Source of the DNA: Pseudomonas endophytica
Lineage (GTDB): Bacteria; Pseudomonadota; Gammaproteobacteria; Pseudomonadales; Pseudomonadaceae
Assembly: GCF_001411475.1 (NCBI RefSeq)
Contig: NZ_LLWH01000162.1
Coordinates: 1-42,970, forward strand
Direction: 5' to 3'
DNA length: 42,970 nt
Below the pieces are notes generated by a model. That model did no database searches, was not told where the DNA came from, and worked only from the letters and a program-made list of their open reading frames with translations. Made by a program: the position numbers and the translations under genes. This document shows positions 21,418 to 29,840 of this stretch, in pieces. Every line of letters begins with the position of its first letter. Within the stretch, counting starts at the first letter, position 1.

Positions 21418-22899
21418 TTAGTCGATACCGTACTTGCTCATCCAGTTGCTCAGCGTCTGCTGGCTTTTGAGGCCTAGCAGGCCCGCCGCCCGGGTTTTGT
21501 TATTACCCGTAATCCTAAGTGCCTGGCGAAGATAATGATCAGCCACGCCAGACATTACTTCTTGCAAATCAATGCCTTGAGATACATCTAGGGACGTTGG
21601 ACTTTGCTTATCCTGAGGCATCTGAAACAAAGCCTGCTCGATGTCAGCCGCGCCTATCACGCTGCCAGAACACCAGAGCGCTGCTCGCAATAAAGTCGAT
21701 TGCAATTCCCGAACATTGCCTCGCCAAGGGTGGCGAATAATAAGATTTTTTGCATCTATGGAAATTCTCTTACCTTTAAGGGAATTATCCTGAGCCGTGA
21801 TTTCCTTCAACAGCGAATCCGCCAGCAGCAGCAGATCTCCCTCTCGCTCACGAAGCGGTGGTAGGTGCAAGACACCTACGGCTACGCGGTAGAACAGGTC
21901 TTCCCTGAAGCGCCCGTCCGCCACGGCCTGCATCAGGTTGCGATGGGTCGCAGTAATCAAACGCACATCCACCTTAATGTCCTGACTAGCTCCCACCGGA
22001 GTTACAACACCCTCTTGCAGCACCCGTAGCAGGCGTACCTGTGCGTCTGAAGTGAGTTCACCGAACTCATCCAAGAAGAGAGTTCCCCCATGAGCTTGCT
22101 GGAAAACACCGACTCGATTCTCGACAGCCCCGGTAAACGCTCCCTTGCGGTGACCGAAAAGCGTGGAGTCGATCAACTCTGGCGGGATGGCACCACAATT
22201 GACTGCGATAAAAGGCTCGGATGAACGAGAGCTGGCATTGTGTAAGGCCCTGGCGAAAAGCTCTTTTCCCGTGCCAGTTTCACCATAAATAAGCACCGGA
22301 ACCTGCTTTTGCGCCAAAATCTGGGCTTGAGATTTTAGAATCAGCATGCGGCTGCTTTGCGTAATAATGCTGTCGAAGGCCGCGTTGAACGGAGCTTGCC
22401 CCTCGGAAAGCTGTAGCAGTTTGTCACCGGTGATGGTGTTAGCTGCAGGCACATACTCCGCAGTGATCTCGAATGGAACATCAACTGTCTGAACGCCCTG
22501 CTCTAGAGAGGACTGATAAAAGGTAGCTGGATAGCGTGTTTTGCCTAGCAGAATCCAGATTGCCTGCATCGCAGGCGTGCCAGGGCTGATCAGTATTGAA
22601 AGATCTGTTCGAGGCGAGGACAGCCGTTCCAAATGCTTATTCGCCGCCTTGTAGATTTCACCGAAATGCACCGGGGAGCTCAGCGACTCATAGTGAAGCT
22701 CAATACCTATGTCCACACCCGCTTTAAGCCAGGCAAGGTAAGGCTCAACACGTTCTGCAGGATATGAGCTGAGCAACTCAACACAGTCAAATGACGCCGA
22801 TTGTAAGGTCGATAAAATCGGGCCGACCTCACCCCCCCCTGGTGCCTTGAGATCATTCCCTCCGACCCAACAAGTCAATACACGCTGCTTCTTGGACAC
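21418..22899 (-). CDS. sigma-54-dependent activator with CARF-like sensor domain (RtcR-like)
   Basis: This 493-residue protein has three parts. Residues 1-170 look like a Rossmann-type CARF sensor, ending with ISPGTPAMQAIWILLGKTRY and a strand before FEITAEY, as in RtcR and CRISPR-associated CARF proteins. Residues about 175-420 are the AAA+ activator domain with Walker A GETGTGKE, the sigma-54 contact loop GAFTGA and Walker B GTLFLDEFGEL. The end (about 450-493) is a Fis-type helix-turn-helix finishing LSNWMSKYG. CARF domains bind cyclic oligoadenylates or RNA-end signals, so it may switch on the adjacent hsdR operon in response to such a signal (inference). The start is GTG at 22899, with AAGGA close upstream. 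The CARF call is by pattern, not by search. Confidence 0.8.
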   Translation of the reverse strand: MSKKQRVLTCWVGGNDLKAPGGGEVGPILSTLQSASFDCVELLSSYPAERVEPYLAWLKAGVDIGIELHYESLSSPVHFGEIYKAANKHLERLSSPRTDLSILISPGTPAMQAIWILLGKTRYPATFYQSSLEQGVQTVDVPFEITAEYVPAANTITGDKLLQLSEGQAPFNAAFDSIITQSSRMLILKSQAQILAQKQVPVLIYGETGTGKELFARALHNASSRSSEPFIAVNCGAIPPELIDSTLFGHRKGAFTGAVENRVGVFQQAHGGTLFLDEFGELTSDAQVRLLRVLQEGVVTPVGASQDIKVDVRLITATHRNLMQAVADGRFREDLFYRVAVGVLHLPPLREREGDLLLLADSLLKEITAQDNSLKGKRISIDAKNLIIRHPWRGNVRELQSTLLRAALWCSGSVIGAADIEQALFQMPQDKQSPTSLDVSQGIDLQEVMSGVADHYLRQALRITGNNKTRAAGLLGLKSQQTLSNWMSKYGID

Positions 22900-23198
22900 G
22901 GTCCTTGTTCCCCCGACTCATACTCCCGCTGGATCCAGACAGGGAAATTTGTGCTGCGACTCATGGGTCGGATACTAAACTATCGGGCCAGGTTGAGCTT
23001 CGTAAACCGAAATACCCTCAAAAAACATTGGTAGGGGCTTTCGGGCCCTGCCAAGCCGCGCGGACGGATTAATGGATTGTCTACGCTCCACCTAAATCCT
23101 TAGTTCGCCTTACGCCTGCAAAAATGGAGCTCATGCGCTCCACTAGCCTCTTTCAAATCGCCAACCACTTAACTAAAGTGCCATCATCTAATAGCGAG
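22900..23198. other. divergent intergenic region with a terminator-like hairpin
   Basis: This region lies between the minus-strand regulator and the plus-strand cluster and marks a clear shift from moderate to high GC. I see no gene; an open frame from 23124 adds 25 unrecognised codons before the HTH remnant. It presumably holds promoters for both directions. The hairpin at 23030-23052 is listed separately. Confidence 0.4.
23020..23052 (-). terminator. possible rho-independent terminator (minus strand)
   Basis: GGTAGGG (23030-23036) and CCCTGCC (23046-23052) form a seven-pair stem with one G-U pair. On the minus strand the hairpin is followed after four bases by six T residues. No minus-strand gene lies immediately upstream of it, so it may be a leftover from earlier rearrangement or a leader structure of the regulator gene. 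Confidence 0.35.
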
Positions 23199-23716
23199 AT
23201 GATGGCAATGAATACCCTCACGCCGCAATCTACTCAGTTATCACTCAGCCAATGGTTTAGCCGCAATCTGTCCGCCGTTATCGCGGTCGCAGGCGCGCCA
23301 CGGACCTGAGCACGATCGAGCGTCTTGCCGAGGCTCTAGGTGTGCCACCAGCTTTCCTGTTAATGCGCCCTCAGGACTGGGCACTGCTGGCCAGCGCGAT
23401 CGACAACAGTGGCGATTACCTGGCTGCAGCTCACAAGTTGGAGGCCGAAGATAGCCTTCAGGCGGTCAATCCAGTGGAGAAGGTCCTGCGCGAATGCAAG
23501 GTCCACCCGGATCAGCGCCCCAGCCTTTTGGGCGCCTCGCCAGAAGTTGCCAGAGCCAATGCCCGCGATGAGTGGCGTAGACGCGCCTGTCTCAAGCTCG
23601 ATGCGCTGATGCTGCGCGAGATTTCAAAATCCGGCCCACGCAAGTGGTTGGCCGCGATAGCGGGCGCCTGGGTCAGCCAGACCACGCCACACGATCCTTC
23701 TTCTAGCGAACAATAA
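23199..23716 (+). pseudogene. HTH (XRE-type) regulator with its helix-turn-helix core deleted
   Basis: The frame starting at one of the ATGs at 23199-23210 encodes STQLSLSQWFSRNLSAVIAV and stops soon after, at 23307. A second frame, open from about 23261, encodes ATDLSTIERLAEALGVPPAF, the typical end of an XRE helix-turn-helix domain, and continues to 23716 with a well-formed C-terminal half (SAIDNSGDYLAAAHKLEAED and onward). The two halves belong together, but about 20-25 codons of the DNA-reading core seem missing near 23275-23300, with a frame change. GTG at 23342 could still start a 124-residue C-terminal protein. The intact protein probably regulated the cluster that starts 11 bases downstream. 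Confidence 0.6.
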
Positions 23717-23727
23717 GGAGTGCCGGG

Positions 23728-24537
23728 ATGCCGATCATTCACGACCCCGATCTTGCCGATGTATTGATGAGTGCCAGCGCCGACGACGTGGGCCTGTTGA
23801 TAGATGTGATCACCGACAACGGCAAGGGCCGCATCTCCCTGTCATCTTCAGTCTGTCGTCAGTTGATGGCCGACAAGGACAAGGGTGTCGGCGAGTCGAC
23901 CCGGGCTATTTTCGCCGAGGAGCTGACTCGCTTTGGCGGCAACTCACTGGTCAACTTGTTCCGCGGCGGCAGTGGTGTGCCGTACCGCGAGCTGTTGGCG
24001 GATGTGGCCGGGCACGTCGGCGCGAAGAACAAGGCGAGCGCCAGCTGCGCCGAGATGGAAATGGCAATCATCACCAAGGTATTCGCCCAGTCCCTGGCGC
24101 GGATGAGCGAGGAAGACCGCAAAACACTGTTCGAATCCCTGGGCGGACTGGCGTACCGACCCGGCATGGGGCCGGGGGCATTGGCGGCCTTGCTGGCTTC
24201 ACTCGGTAGTTCCGGGTTGGCTTCCTACAACGTGGCAGCGGTGGTCGCCAGCGCGACCATGAGCAGCCTGGTAGGGCGTGGCGTGGTGCTGGCGGGTTCG
24301 AGCACCCTGGGTCGCGGTCTAGCAGTGCTGGCTGGCCCGGTGGGCTGGGCCATCACCGGGATCTGGACGGCATTCGACCTAGCAAGCCCGGCGTACCGGG
24401 TCACCGTGCCCTGCGTCATCCAGATCGGACATATGCGCCAGAAGATGTTGCTCAAACCCACCTGTCCCGGTTGCCACGCGATAGTCGCGGCCGACGCCAA
24501 CTTCTGTGGCAAATGCGGGATACGCCTGGGCGCCTGA
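23728..24537 (+). CDS. YaaW/DUF3944-like protein with C-terminal zinc ribbon
   Basis: This 269-residue protein matches the E. coli YaaW family plan: LLIDVITDNGKGRISLSS near residue 24, FAEELTRFGGNSLVNLFRG near 61, and AYRVTVPCVIQIGHMRQKML near 223. Residues about 140-215 form a Gly/Ala-rich hydrophobic stretch that may insert in or lie on a membrane. After the family domain come two CxxC pairs (CPGC and CGKCG), a zinc ribbon that YaaW itself lacks. The start has AAGGAG seven bases upstream. YaaW-family function is not established. The gene opens the intact part of the cluster and is followed by a membrane mini-protein. Confidence 0.75.
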   Translation: MPIIHDPDLADVLMSASADDVGLLIDVITDNGKGRISLSSSVCRQLMADKDKGVGESTRAIFAEELTRFGGNSLVNLFRGGSGVPYRELLADVAGHVGAKNKASASCAEMEMAIITKVFAQSLARMSEEDRKTLFESLGGLAYRPGMGPGALAALLASLGSSGLASYNVAAVVASATMSSLVGRGVVLAGSSTLGRGLAVLAGPVGWAITGIWTAFDLASPAYRVTVPCVIQIGHMRQKMLLKPTCPGCHAIVAADANFCGKCGIRLGA

Positions 24538-24568
24538 TGCCCTCTTTAGACGACCAAGGAGTGAGTCC

Positions 24569-24712
24569 ATGAACCCTGTGATTTCCCCTCTCGAATTTCT
24601 CCTGACCAACGTCATCTGCTTTGCTGCCGGCGCGGCCACGGTGGTCGCGCTGAACCTTGCGGCGAAAGCCGTGCATGCCTCCGGCAAACGCGCCGCGCAG
24701 AGCGCCACCTGA
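24569..24712 (+). CDS. small single-pass membrane protein
   Basis: This is a 47-residue protein with one hydrophobic helix (about residues 8-31, EFLLTNVICFAAGAATVVAL) and a basic C-terminal tail. ATG at 24569 is preceded by AAGGAG with good spacing; a longer frame from 24506 overlaps the previous gene and lacks such a site. It sits between the YaaW-like gene and the coiled-coil RNase-like gene in the same direction. No family is recognised. Confidence 0.65.
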   Translation: MNPVISPLEFLLTNVICFAAGAATVVALNLAAKAVHASGKRAAQSAT

Positions 24713-24740
24713 ACCAACGGATTGAGTAGGAGCGAGAACC

Positions 24741-25970
24741 GTGTACAGCAACCATCACGCCAAGCGACTGGTATCCCTCAAGGGGGAAATCATAAAGATC
24801 AATGCAGACATCCAGAGTCTGCGTGCCGACCTCGAATGGTTCGAGCGATTCGACCAGGAGAGCAACCATAGCAGGCTCGCTCAGGTGCAACGGGAAACTC
24901 TCGCCGCGCGGGAGCAGCTTGCCAGGGTCGAACAGAGCATCAAGGCCAGCCGCGCTGAGCTGAACAGCGCCAAGGGCGTTGCCGAGGCGGGCTGGTCGCC
25001 GTTGCACTGGTTTTCCAGTGAACGGTGCGTGGCTGAGCGCCAGGTCAGCACCCTGCTGGAGCGGCTGGCGCAGTTCAAGAGCCGGCAAGAGGGCTTGGTA
25101 TCCGGGCTCGGCGAAAGCGAACGGGAGCAGCTGCGCCTGAGCGCCAATTCGCGGCGATACCAGGGCTTCGATTCATTGCAGGCCAAGGCCACCATCACGC
25201 AACTGGACAATGACGTGCAACGCCTGCAGGGCGTCGCCGACGAAGTCAGAAAGGACAGCGCCCACTGGGAGGCGGTGGCCGGAGAGGTGTATCGCAATTG
25301 GAAAATTACTCATGACCAGTTGCGGGCGACGGAGCGGGACCTCATCGATGCCGAATGCTTCATCAACCAGTTGGACAATGCGCAAAGCTCATTCGATAAA
25401 AGGATGGCCCATGACGAATGTGAAAACCGCTTTGGTGTCGGGCAACGCAGTCCGGATAGGGTGTTGAAGGATCGGCAATTCCACCAGCGCAAACTGGAAC
25501 GGGAAGAGGAAAAACGCAAGCGGCGCCTGCGCGACACCATTCGCCTGCTGGAAAACGAAATCCGCAACTTGGTGGTAGATGGCAATAATCTTTGCTACCT
25601 GAACGAAGCGGGCGCAAAACGGCGCTTCATCGGTCTGGAGGTGCTCAAGACACTTGTGCCTCACCTGGCCGCGACTTATGGCGTGACCTTGGTCTTCGAT
25701 CCGGGCATCCGCCGCCAGCTCGATATGAGCGACAACGCACTCCAAGCGATGTTTCCGCAGGCCCGGGTACTGGTTATGCCGCCCAGCCTCACCGCCGACC
25801 ATCCGGTGCTGGCCGCCGCGGAGTTCGATGTCGAGACCTATGTGATCAGCAACGACCACTACAGCGATTACCCGGACATGGCTGCGGTCCGAGAGGATCG
25901 GGTACTGCATACAGTGGTCCATCGCGACTCTGTGCAGATCCCGCAACTGCAGGTATTGCAGCCTTACTGA
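24741..25970 (+). CDS. coiled-coil protein with C-terminal NYN/PIN-like RNase domain
   Basis: This is a 409-residue protein. Residues about 5-275 are largely predicted coiled coil, with long charged helices broken near 85-95 by AEAGWSPLHWFSSERC. Residues about 278-405 look like a NYN/PIN-type nuclease: LVVDGNNLCYLNE gives the first acidic strand, VTLVFDPG the second, and YVISNDHYSDYP the third with the S-N-D motif, followed by a final strand. These are the acidic positions expected for metal-dependent RNA cleavage, as in the Zc3h12a-like group. ATG at 24741 has GGAGCGAG upstream. In context it may be the toxic or RNA-processing part of the cluster; no direct evidence shows the target. Confidence 0.65.
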   Translation: MYSNHHAKRLVSLKGEIIKINADIQSLRADLEWFERFDQESNHSRLAQVQRETLAAREQLARVEQSIKASRAELNSAKGVAEAGWSPLHWFSSERCVAERQVSTLLERLAQFKSRQEGLVSGLGESEREQLRLSANSRRYQGFDSLQAKATITQLDNDVQRLQGVADEVRKDSAHWEAVAGEVYRNWKITHDQLRATERDLIDAECFINQLDNAQSSFDKRMAHDECENRFGVGQRSPDRVLKDRQFHQRKLEREEEKRKRRLRDTIRLLENEIRNLVVDGNNLCYLNEAGAKRRFIGLEVLKTLVPHLAATYGVTLVFDPGIRRQLDMSDNALQAMFPQARVLVMPPSLTADHPVLAAAEFDVETYVISNDHYSDYPDMAAVREDRVLHTVVHRDSVQIPQLQVLQPY

Positions 25971-26050
25971 TGCCTCACGCGTCCGGTGCCTACCGGTCAT
26001 GTACAACCCACGCCTGTGCGCTCGTACAGGCTAGCAACGAGTCAAGAAAG

Positions 26051-27079
26051 ATGGATCTGAAAGGCCACCTGCTGTACATCGATATCACCCAAATCTGCGG
26101 CATCGGTTGCGCGTTCTGCATGTACGCCGACAAGCACAAGACGGGGATGAGCATGGAGTTATCGAGCCTCGCCCGGGAGAACCTGGCGGCGCTGATCAAC
26201 GCCCCCGACGTCAAGCGCATCTCCATCAGCGGAGAGGGCGAACCCCTCAACAACGCCAGAGTCTTCCACGAGATTCTTGAGCTTTCCCAGGGCGGCAAGC
26301 GTTTCGAGTTCATCACAAGCGGCTTCTTTCCCCACGAGAAGATGGCGGAGTTCTATGACACCACCAATCGAATCGTGGTCAGCCGGGGCGACACCTGCAA
26401 TATCAGACTGAGCTCGGACAGCCACCATATCGAAAAGGTGAAATGGCGGGCTCATGGCTTCAGCCTGGATTACCTGCGACGAAACAAACCGGCCGGGCTG
26501 AGCTTTTCGTTTCGCTCGATCGACACTGATCGGGAGTTCACCCGCGACTACCTCCGGGAGGAACTGGCGCGCTGGGGCCTCGACGCCGGGATCGTCGCGG
26601 GCAATGCCCTGGAAGATACGCTGGTGGTCGGCGAGGAACGGTTCGGTATCGACTACAAGAACCTCGTCCACCCGGCGGCCGACACGCCACCGGGTTACCT
26701 GGATCTGCATGGCTACATCGACGCGATCGAAGCCCGGGTCAACAAGCGCTTCACCCTCGGCAGCCTCAACCCGCCTCCCCACGCCAACGGCATGGACCTG
26801 ACGGTGAAACCTAATGGTGACGTCTACCTGTACGGCATCGAGCACCAGCGCTTGGGCAATATCCACTTTGACCGGATTGGCTGGGAGCGACTGGCCAGCC
26901 ATGTACGCGACACGCCCCTGGTCCGCGCCCTTTACAGCAAACCGCTGAGGGATCTGCTGGCGCGTCTCGACGACCTCGAACTGGTGCACAAGATCCTGCG
27001 CAAGGCGAATAACCCCTACTGGCTGGTCAAGGAACTGGCTAATCACGATGGTCTGTTGGAACGAATGGTGCCGGCATGA
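26051..27079 (+). CDS. radical SAM enzyme
   Basis: This 342-residue protein has the iron-sulfur motif CGIGCAFCMYAD (C-x3-C-x2-C) near residue 15, then a glycine-rich ISISGEGEPLNN segment near 57, as in radical SAM barrels. The C-terminal half includes GMDLTVKPNGDVYLYGIEHQ and RLGNIHF, reminiscent of the substrate-facing end of MoaA-like and peptide-maturing radical SAM proteins, but with only a few cysteines, so a second cluster is unlikely. The frame is open far upstream; I chose ATG at 26051 because the conserved domain starts immediately after it, although the ribosome site is weak. It overlaps the next gene by four bases (ATGA). The substrate is unknown, probably a small molecule or nucleotide (inference). 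Confidence 0.8.
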   Translation: MDLKGHLLYIDITQICGIGCAFCMYADKHKTGMSMELSSLARENLAALINAPDVKRISISGEGEPLNNARVFHEILELSQGGKRFEFITSGFFPHEKMAEFYDTTNRIVVSRGDTCNIRLSSDSHHIEKVKWRAHGFSLDYLRRNKPAGLSFSFRSIDTDREFTRDYLREELARWGLDAGIVAGNALEDTLVVGEERFGIDYKNLVHPAADTPPGYLDLHGYIDAIEARVNKRFTLGSLNPPPHANGMDLTVKPNGDVYLYGIEHQRLGNIHFDRIGWERLASHVRDTPLVRALYSKPLRDLLARLDDLELVHKILRKANNPYWLVKELANHDGLLERMVPA

Positions 27080-27930
27080 TCGACTCCCACAGCCATACCT
27101 TTTATTCCAAGCATGCCGTCGGTACGGTGGATGAGTTGGTGCGGGCGTCAATCGCCGCCGGAGTGAAGATCCTCACCATCACCGATCACGCGCCGTTCCC
27201 GGTGGACAGCGACAATCGCCTGCTGGAGGCGGAACTGGAGCGCTATTTCGCCGATATTGAGCGGGCACGACAGGAGCACCAGGGGAAGATCAAGATCCTG
27301 CGCGGACTGGAGTTCGACTACATGCCGGGTGCGAATGCCTACAACCGCGAGATACTGGCCCGGTACGAGCTGGATTTCGCCATCGGCTCGATCCACTACG
27401 TCGAGTTGCCGGGCGAGCCCATGGCCAAGGTCTGGGAGTTGCCCCGGCTATCCGCGCCGGCCTTTCTCGACCGTTATTTCGCCCAACTGCACGCCTTACT
27501 GGAGTGCGGGTTGTTCGACGCAGTTGGGCATGCCGACACGCTGCTGCGCGGCGTGGCGGAAGACGTAGTGCTGCGCCGGATGGAACCGCTGCTGCCGCTG
27601 TTCGCCCGCAATGGTGTGGCCTACGAACTGAATGCCTCGGGTATTCGCAAGTCGAGCCTGTTGCCCGGTTCGACTCGTGAGGTTCAGGGCGTCTGGAGCT
27701 ATCCATCACGCACCCTGCTGCCCCAATTGATCGCCCACGGCGCGGCCTTCACCATAGGTTCCGACGCCCACGATCCGCTGGACGCGGGGGCCGGCATCCG
27801 CACCCTGGTCGATGAACTGCAACCGCTGGGCCTGGACCGGATCAGCTACTTCGAAGGGCGTAGGCGCATCGACATGCCCCTGGATTTCTTCAGCCTGTCG
27901 TCTGGCACCGATACAAGGACTGTCCCGTGA
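27076..27930 (+). CDS. PHP-domain phosphoesterase (histidinol-phosphatase-like)
   Basis: This 284-residue PHP domain has a full set of metal-binding motifs: HSHTFYSKH at residues 4-12, ITDHAPF near 35, GLEFDY near 78, GSIHYVE near 100, GHAD near 155 and GSDAHDP near 230. This is the trinuclear metal centre of PHP phosphatases such as HisK-type histidinol-phosphate phosphatase. The protein has no polymerase or other fusion. It overlaps the radical SAM gene before it (ATGA) and the next gene (GTGA) by four bases each, so the three are coupled. It probably removes a phosphate from an intermediate of the pathway; histidine synthesis itself is unlikely from the neighbours. Confidence 0.85.
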   Translation: MIDSHSHTFYSKHAVGTVDELVRASIAAGVKILTITDHAPFPVDSDNRLLEAELERYFADIERARQEHQGKIKILRGLEFDYMPGANAYNREILARYELDFAIGSIHYVELPGEPMAKVWELPRLSAPAFLDRYFAQLHALLECGLFDAVGHADTLLRGVAEDVVLRRMEPLLPLFARNGVAYELNASGIRKSSLLPGSTREVQGVWSYPSRTLLPQLIAHGAAFTIGSDAHDPLDAGAGIRTLVDELQPLGLDRISYFEGRRRIDMPLDFFSLSSGTDTRTVP

Positions 27931-29060
27931 ACTCCCGATCGAATGACTGGAAACTACTCGCCACGGCTCCTGTCGACGAACAGCTGGCGCGCTTTCGCGA
28001 GGCCGTAGCCCGGCCGCAGGCGGAGGACGTGAATAGAGGTCTGCGCGCGTTCGCTGGCGGCTTGCTTGCGCAAGACCTGATCGATATGGACAGCTATGTC
28101 GCGGTGCTCGGTGGTCATGCACTGAACTGTCTTACGCCCGACGACACCAACGGATTCCGCGACATGAGCAGTGGTGCAAGCGCCTCCGAGCTTACGGCCA
28201 TCTATAGCCGTGCCAAGTACGGCAGCCAGAAGGACATCCTTTTTCTCGCCGGCCTGGTGATCAACTATCTGGAGCGGCAGCTGGATGACCCGGAGTCACA
28301 CTGGGCACGGCTGTTCACCAGCGCGCGGGAGCACGACGACAATGTGGTGCTGATGACCACTGGCTGGCGCAACGTGCCTTCGACGGCCAACGTGCTCTAC
28401 GACATCGTGGTGGAGGAGATCAACGTCAAGCTCGCCCATATGGGCCTGCCCACCCTGATCAACGTCAAGCTGCCGCGCATCGCCCCTCCCTGCGAGAACT
28501 ACGCAAGCCTGAGTACTGAAGAGCGTGAGCGGGTCAATCTTGTCCAGGACCATGTGATTCCCTCGGAAAACTTTTATCGATGGAGCGGCGTGCACGTCAT
28601 CTTCGGTGACGATGTGCTGGTGACGGGATCAACCGCCGACAAGGTGTTGCGTGAGTCGCTGCTAGCCGGTGCCCGCTCGTTCCAGGCGATCTACCCGGTT
28701 GCCATCGATCCGCGGGTCGCCCTGACGGATGCCACCGTCGAGGAGCGCCTGAACATGGTGGAAATCAGCCACCAGCTGGACGACACATTGGCCAAACTGC
28801 TTGGGGCCGAGGATTACCAACCGATCCTGCGCACGTTGCGTCTACTGTTTTCGACGGAAAATTACCAAGCCTTGCCGGCATTTCTGGCGCGGGTGCCGGC
28901 GGCCAATTGGTTGCGGCTGTACAAGGCGGCTCTGGGGAACGAGTTCCTGCGCCAGGTCGAATGCATACCCTCGCTGACGCTGCTGCGGCACTACCTGGAG
29001 GACCTCGGGCTGCTGGGCAGTAGCGGCGTGACGGCAGAGAGGACCCCGTTGTGCGTGTGA
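27927..29060 (+). CDS. phosphoribosyltransferase-like protein
   Basis: This is a 377-residue protein. Its most telling stretch is near residues 225-250: HVIFGDDVLVTGSTADKVL followed by AGARSFQAIYP. That is a strand ending in acidic residues, then a TGST loop, as in the PRPP-binding signature of type I phosphoribosyltransferases. The region before it (about 130-220) includes MTTGWRNVPSTANVLYDIVV, plausibly the first half of the fold, and residues 270-377 are helical. Related phosphoribosyltransferases occur in Ter-type stress operons, where they were proposed to make nucleoside-like metabolites. It starts with GTG at 27927, overlapping the PHP gene by four bases. The substrate base is unknown. 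Confidence 0.6.
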   Translation: MNSRSNDWKLLATAPVDEQLARFREAVARPQAEDVNRGLRAFAGGLLAQDLIDMDSYVAVLGGHALNCLTPDDTNGFRDMSSGASASELTAIYSRAKYGSQKDILFLAGLVINYLERQLDDPESHWARLFTSAREHDDNVVLMTTGWRNVPSTANVLYDIVVEEINVKLAHMGLPTLINVKLPRIAPPCENYASLSTEERERVNLVQDHVIPSENFYRWSGVHVIFGDDVLVTGSTADKVLRESLLAGARSFQAIYPVAIDPRVALTDATVEERLNMVEISHQLDDTLAKLLGAEDYQPILRTLRLLFSTENYQALPAFLARVPAANWLRLYKAALGNEFLRQVECIPSLTLLRHYLEDLGLLGSSGVTAERTPLCV

Positions 29061-29833
29061 ACTACGTGAGCTACTGGGAAACGGCGGCGGGGCAAAGCAT
29101 GCCGCCGTGGATCGCCTTGGCCCTGGTCTCCATGCAACGAGCGCTGGGGGACAATTTCACCCTGCTAACCCCGGGCAGTCTGGAGCATTGCATAGATGCT
29201 TCTATCCTCGGCAAGAATTGGCGCTTCGAGCCGCTTACCTTCAGCATGGACAAGGGGATCGAGGCGATCGTCGCCAGGAGCGACTTCATCCGCATGGCCT
29301 ACGTTCATCGCCATGGCGGAGCCTGGATAGACGCGGACAGCATCCTGCTGCGCGACCCGACCTCCCTGTTGTTCCCGACGGGACTCGACGAGCGACTGCA
29401 CTGGCACAGCGAATGCCTGTTCGCCTCACTGCCGGGAAACGCCGATCTCGCTGAGGCACTGGCGACCGGGCTCGCGGTCGAGACACATGCCTGGGGCAAC
29501 CCGGGAGGGATCAAGGAGCTTGTCGCCAGGTCGCCGCATCAGCTGGTGCCAATTTCGCCCTCGGTATGCGACCCGGGTTATCGACCGGTTTACAACTTCG
29601 ACAGTTGCGCGGTGATGAGGCGCACGGACATTGCAGTGAGCGATTTCCTGCTCCACGACGTAAGCCTGCTGAAGCTGTACAACACCTGGTTCAAGCGGAC
29701 AGTGACACGCGACGAAACGGTGGCGGAATTCCTTGACGAGGGTACCCTGCTGTCACGCATCTTCCTGCATATCCAACCCGATCGTGGCTATTGGCTGGGG
29801 GAGAGTGAGCGCTTGATCCAACACTGTGGCTGA
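29051..29833 (+). CDS. DXD-motif glycosyltransferase (GT32-like)
   Basis: This 260-residue protein resembles sugar-nucleotide glycosyltransferases of the capsular/GT32 type: an N-terminal YWETAAGQSMPPWIALALVS, then SDFIRMAYVHRHGGAWIDAD near residues 77-96. The DAD in that segment is the metal- and nucleotide-sugar-binding DXD motif. The start is GTG at 29051, with AGAGGA upstream and a 10-base overlap with the previous gene; GTG at 29057 is an alternative with a 4-base overlap. It ends the plus-strand block and faces a convergent glycosyltransferase gene six bases away. It probably adds a sugar to the product or to a surface carrier (inference). Confidence 0.75.
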   Translation: MRVNYVSYWETAAGQSMPPWIALALVSMQRALGDNFTLLTPGSLEHCIDASILGKNWRFEPLTFSMDKGIEAIVARSDFIRMAYVHRHGGAWIDADSILLRDPTSLLFPTGLDERLHWHSECLFASLPGNADLAEALATGLAVETHAWGNPGGIKELVARSPHQLVPISPSVCDPGYRPVYNFDSCAVMRRTDIAVSDFLLHDVSLLKLYNTWFKRTVTRDETVAEFLDEGTLLSRIFLHIQPDRGYWLGESERLIQHCG

Positions 29834-29840
29834 TAGTGTT
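29820..29840. terminator. hairpin between convergent genes
   Basis: AACACT (29820-29825) and AGTGTT (29835-29840) form a six-pair stem with a nine-base loop across the two convergent gene ends. It could act in both directions but lacks a strong T-run. Confidence 0.25.

Noticed and set aside
26159..27151. Minus-strand open frame of 330 codons opposite the radical SAM gene
   Set aside because: It is the mirror of a gene with clear catalytic motifs; its own translation is featureless.
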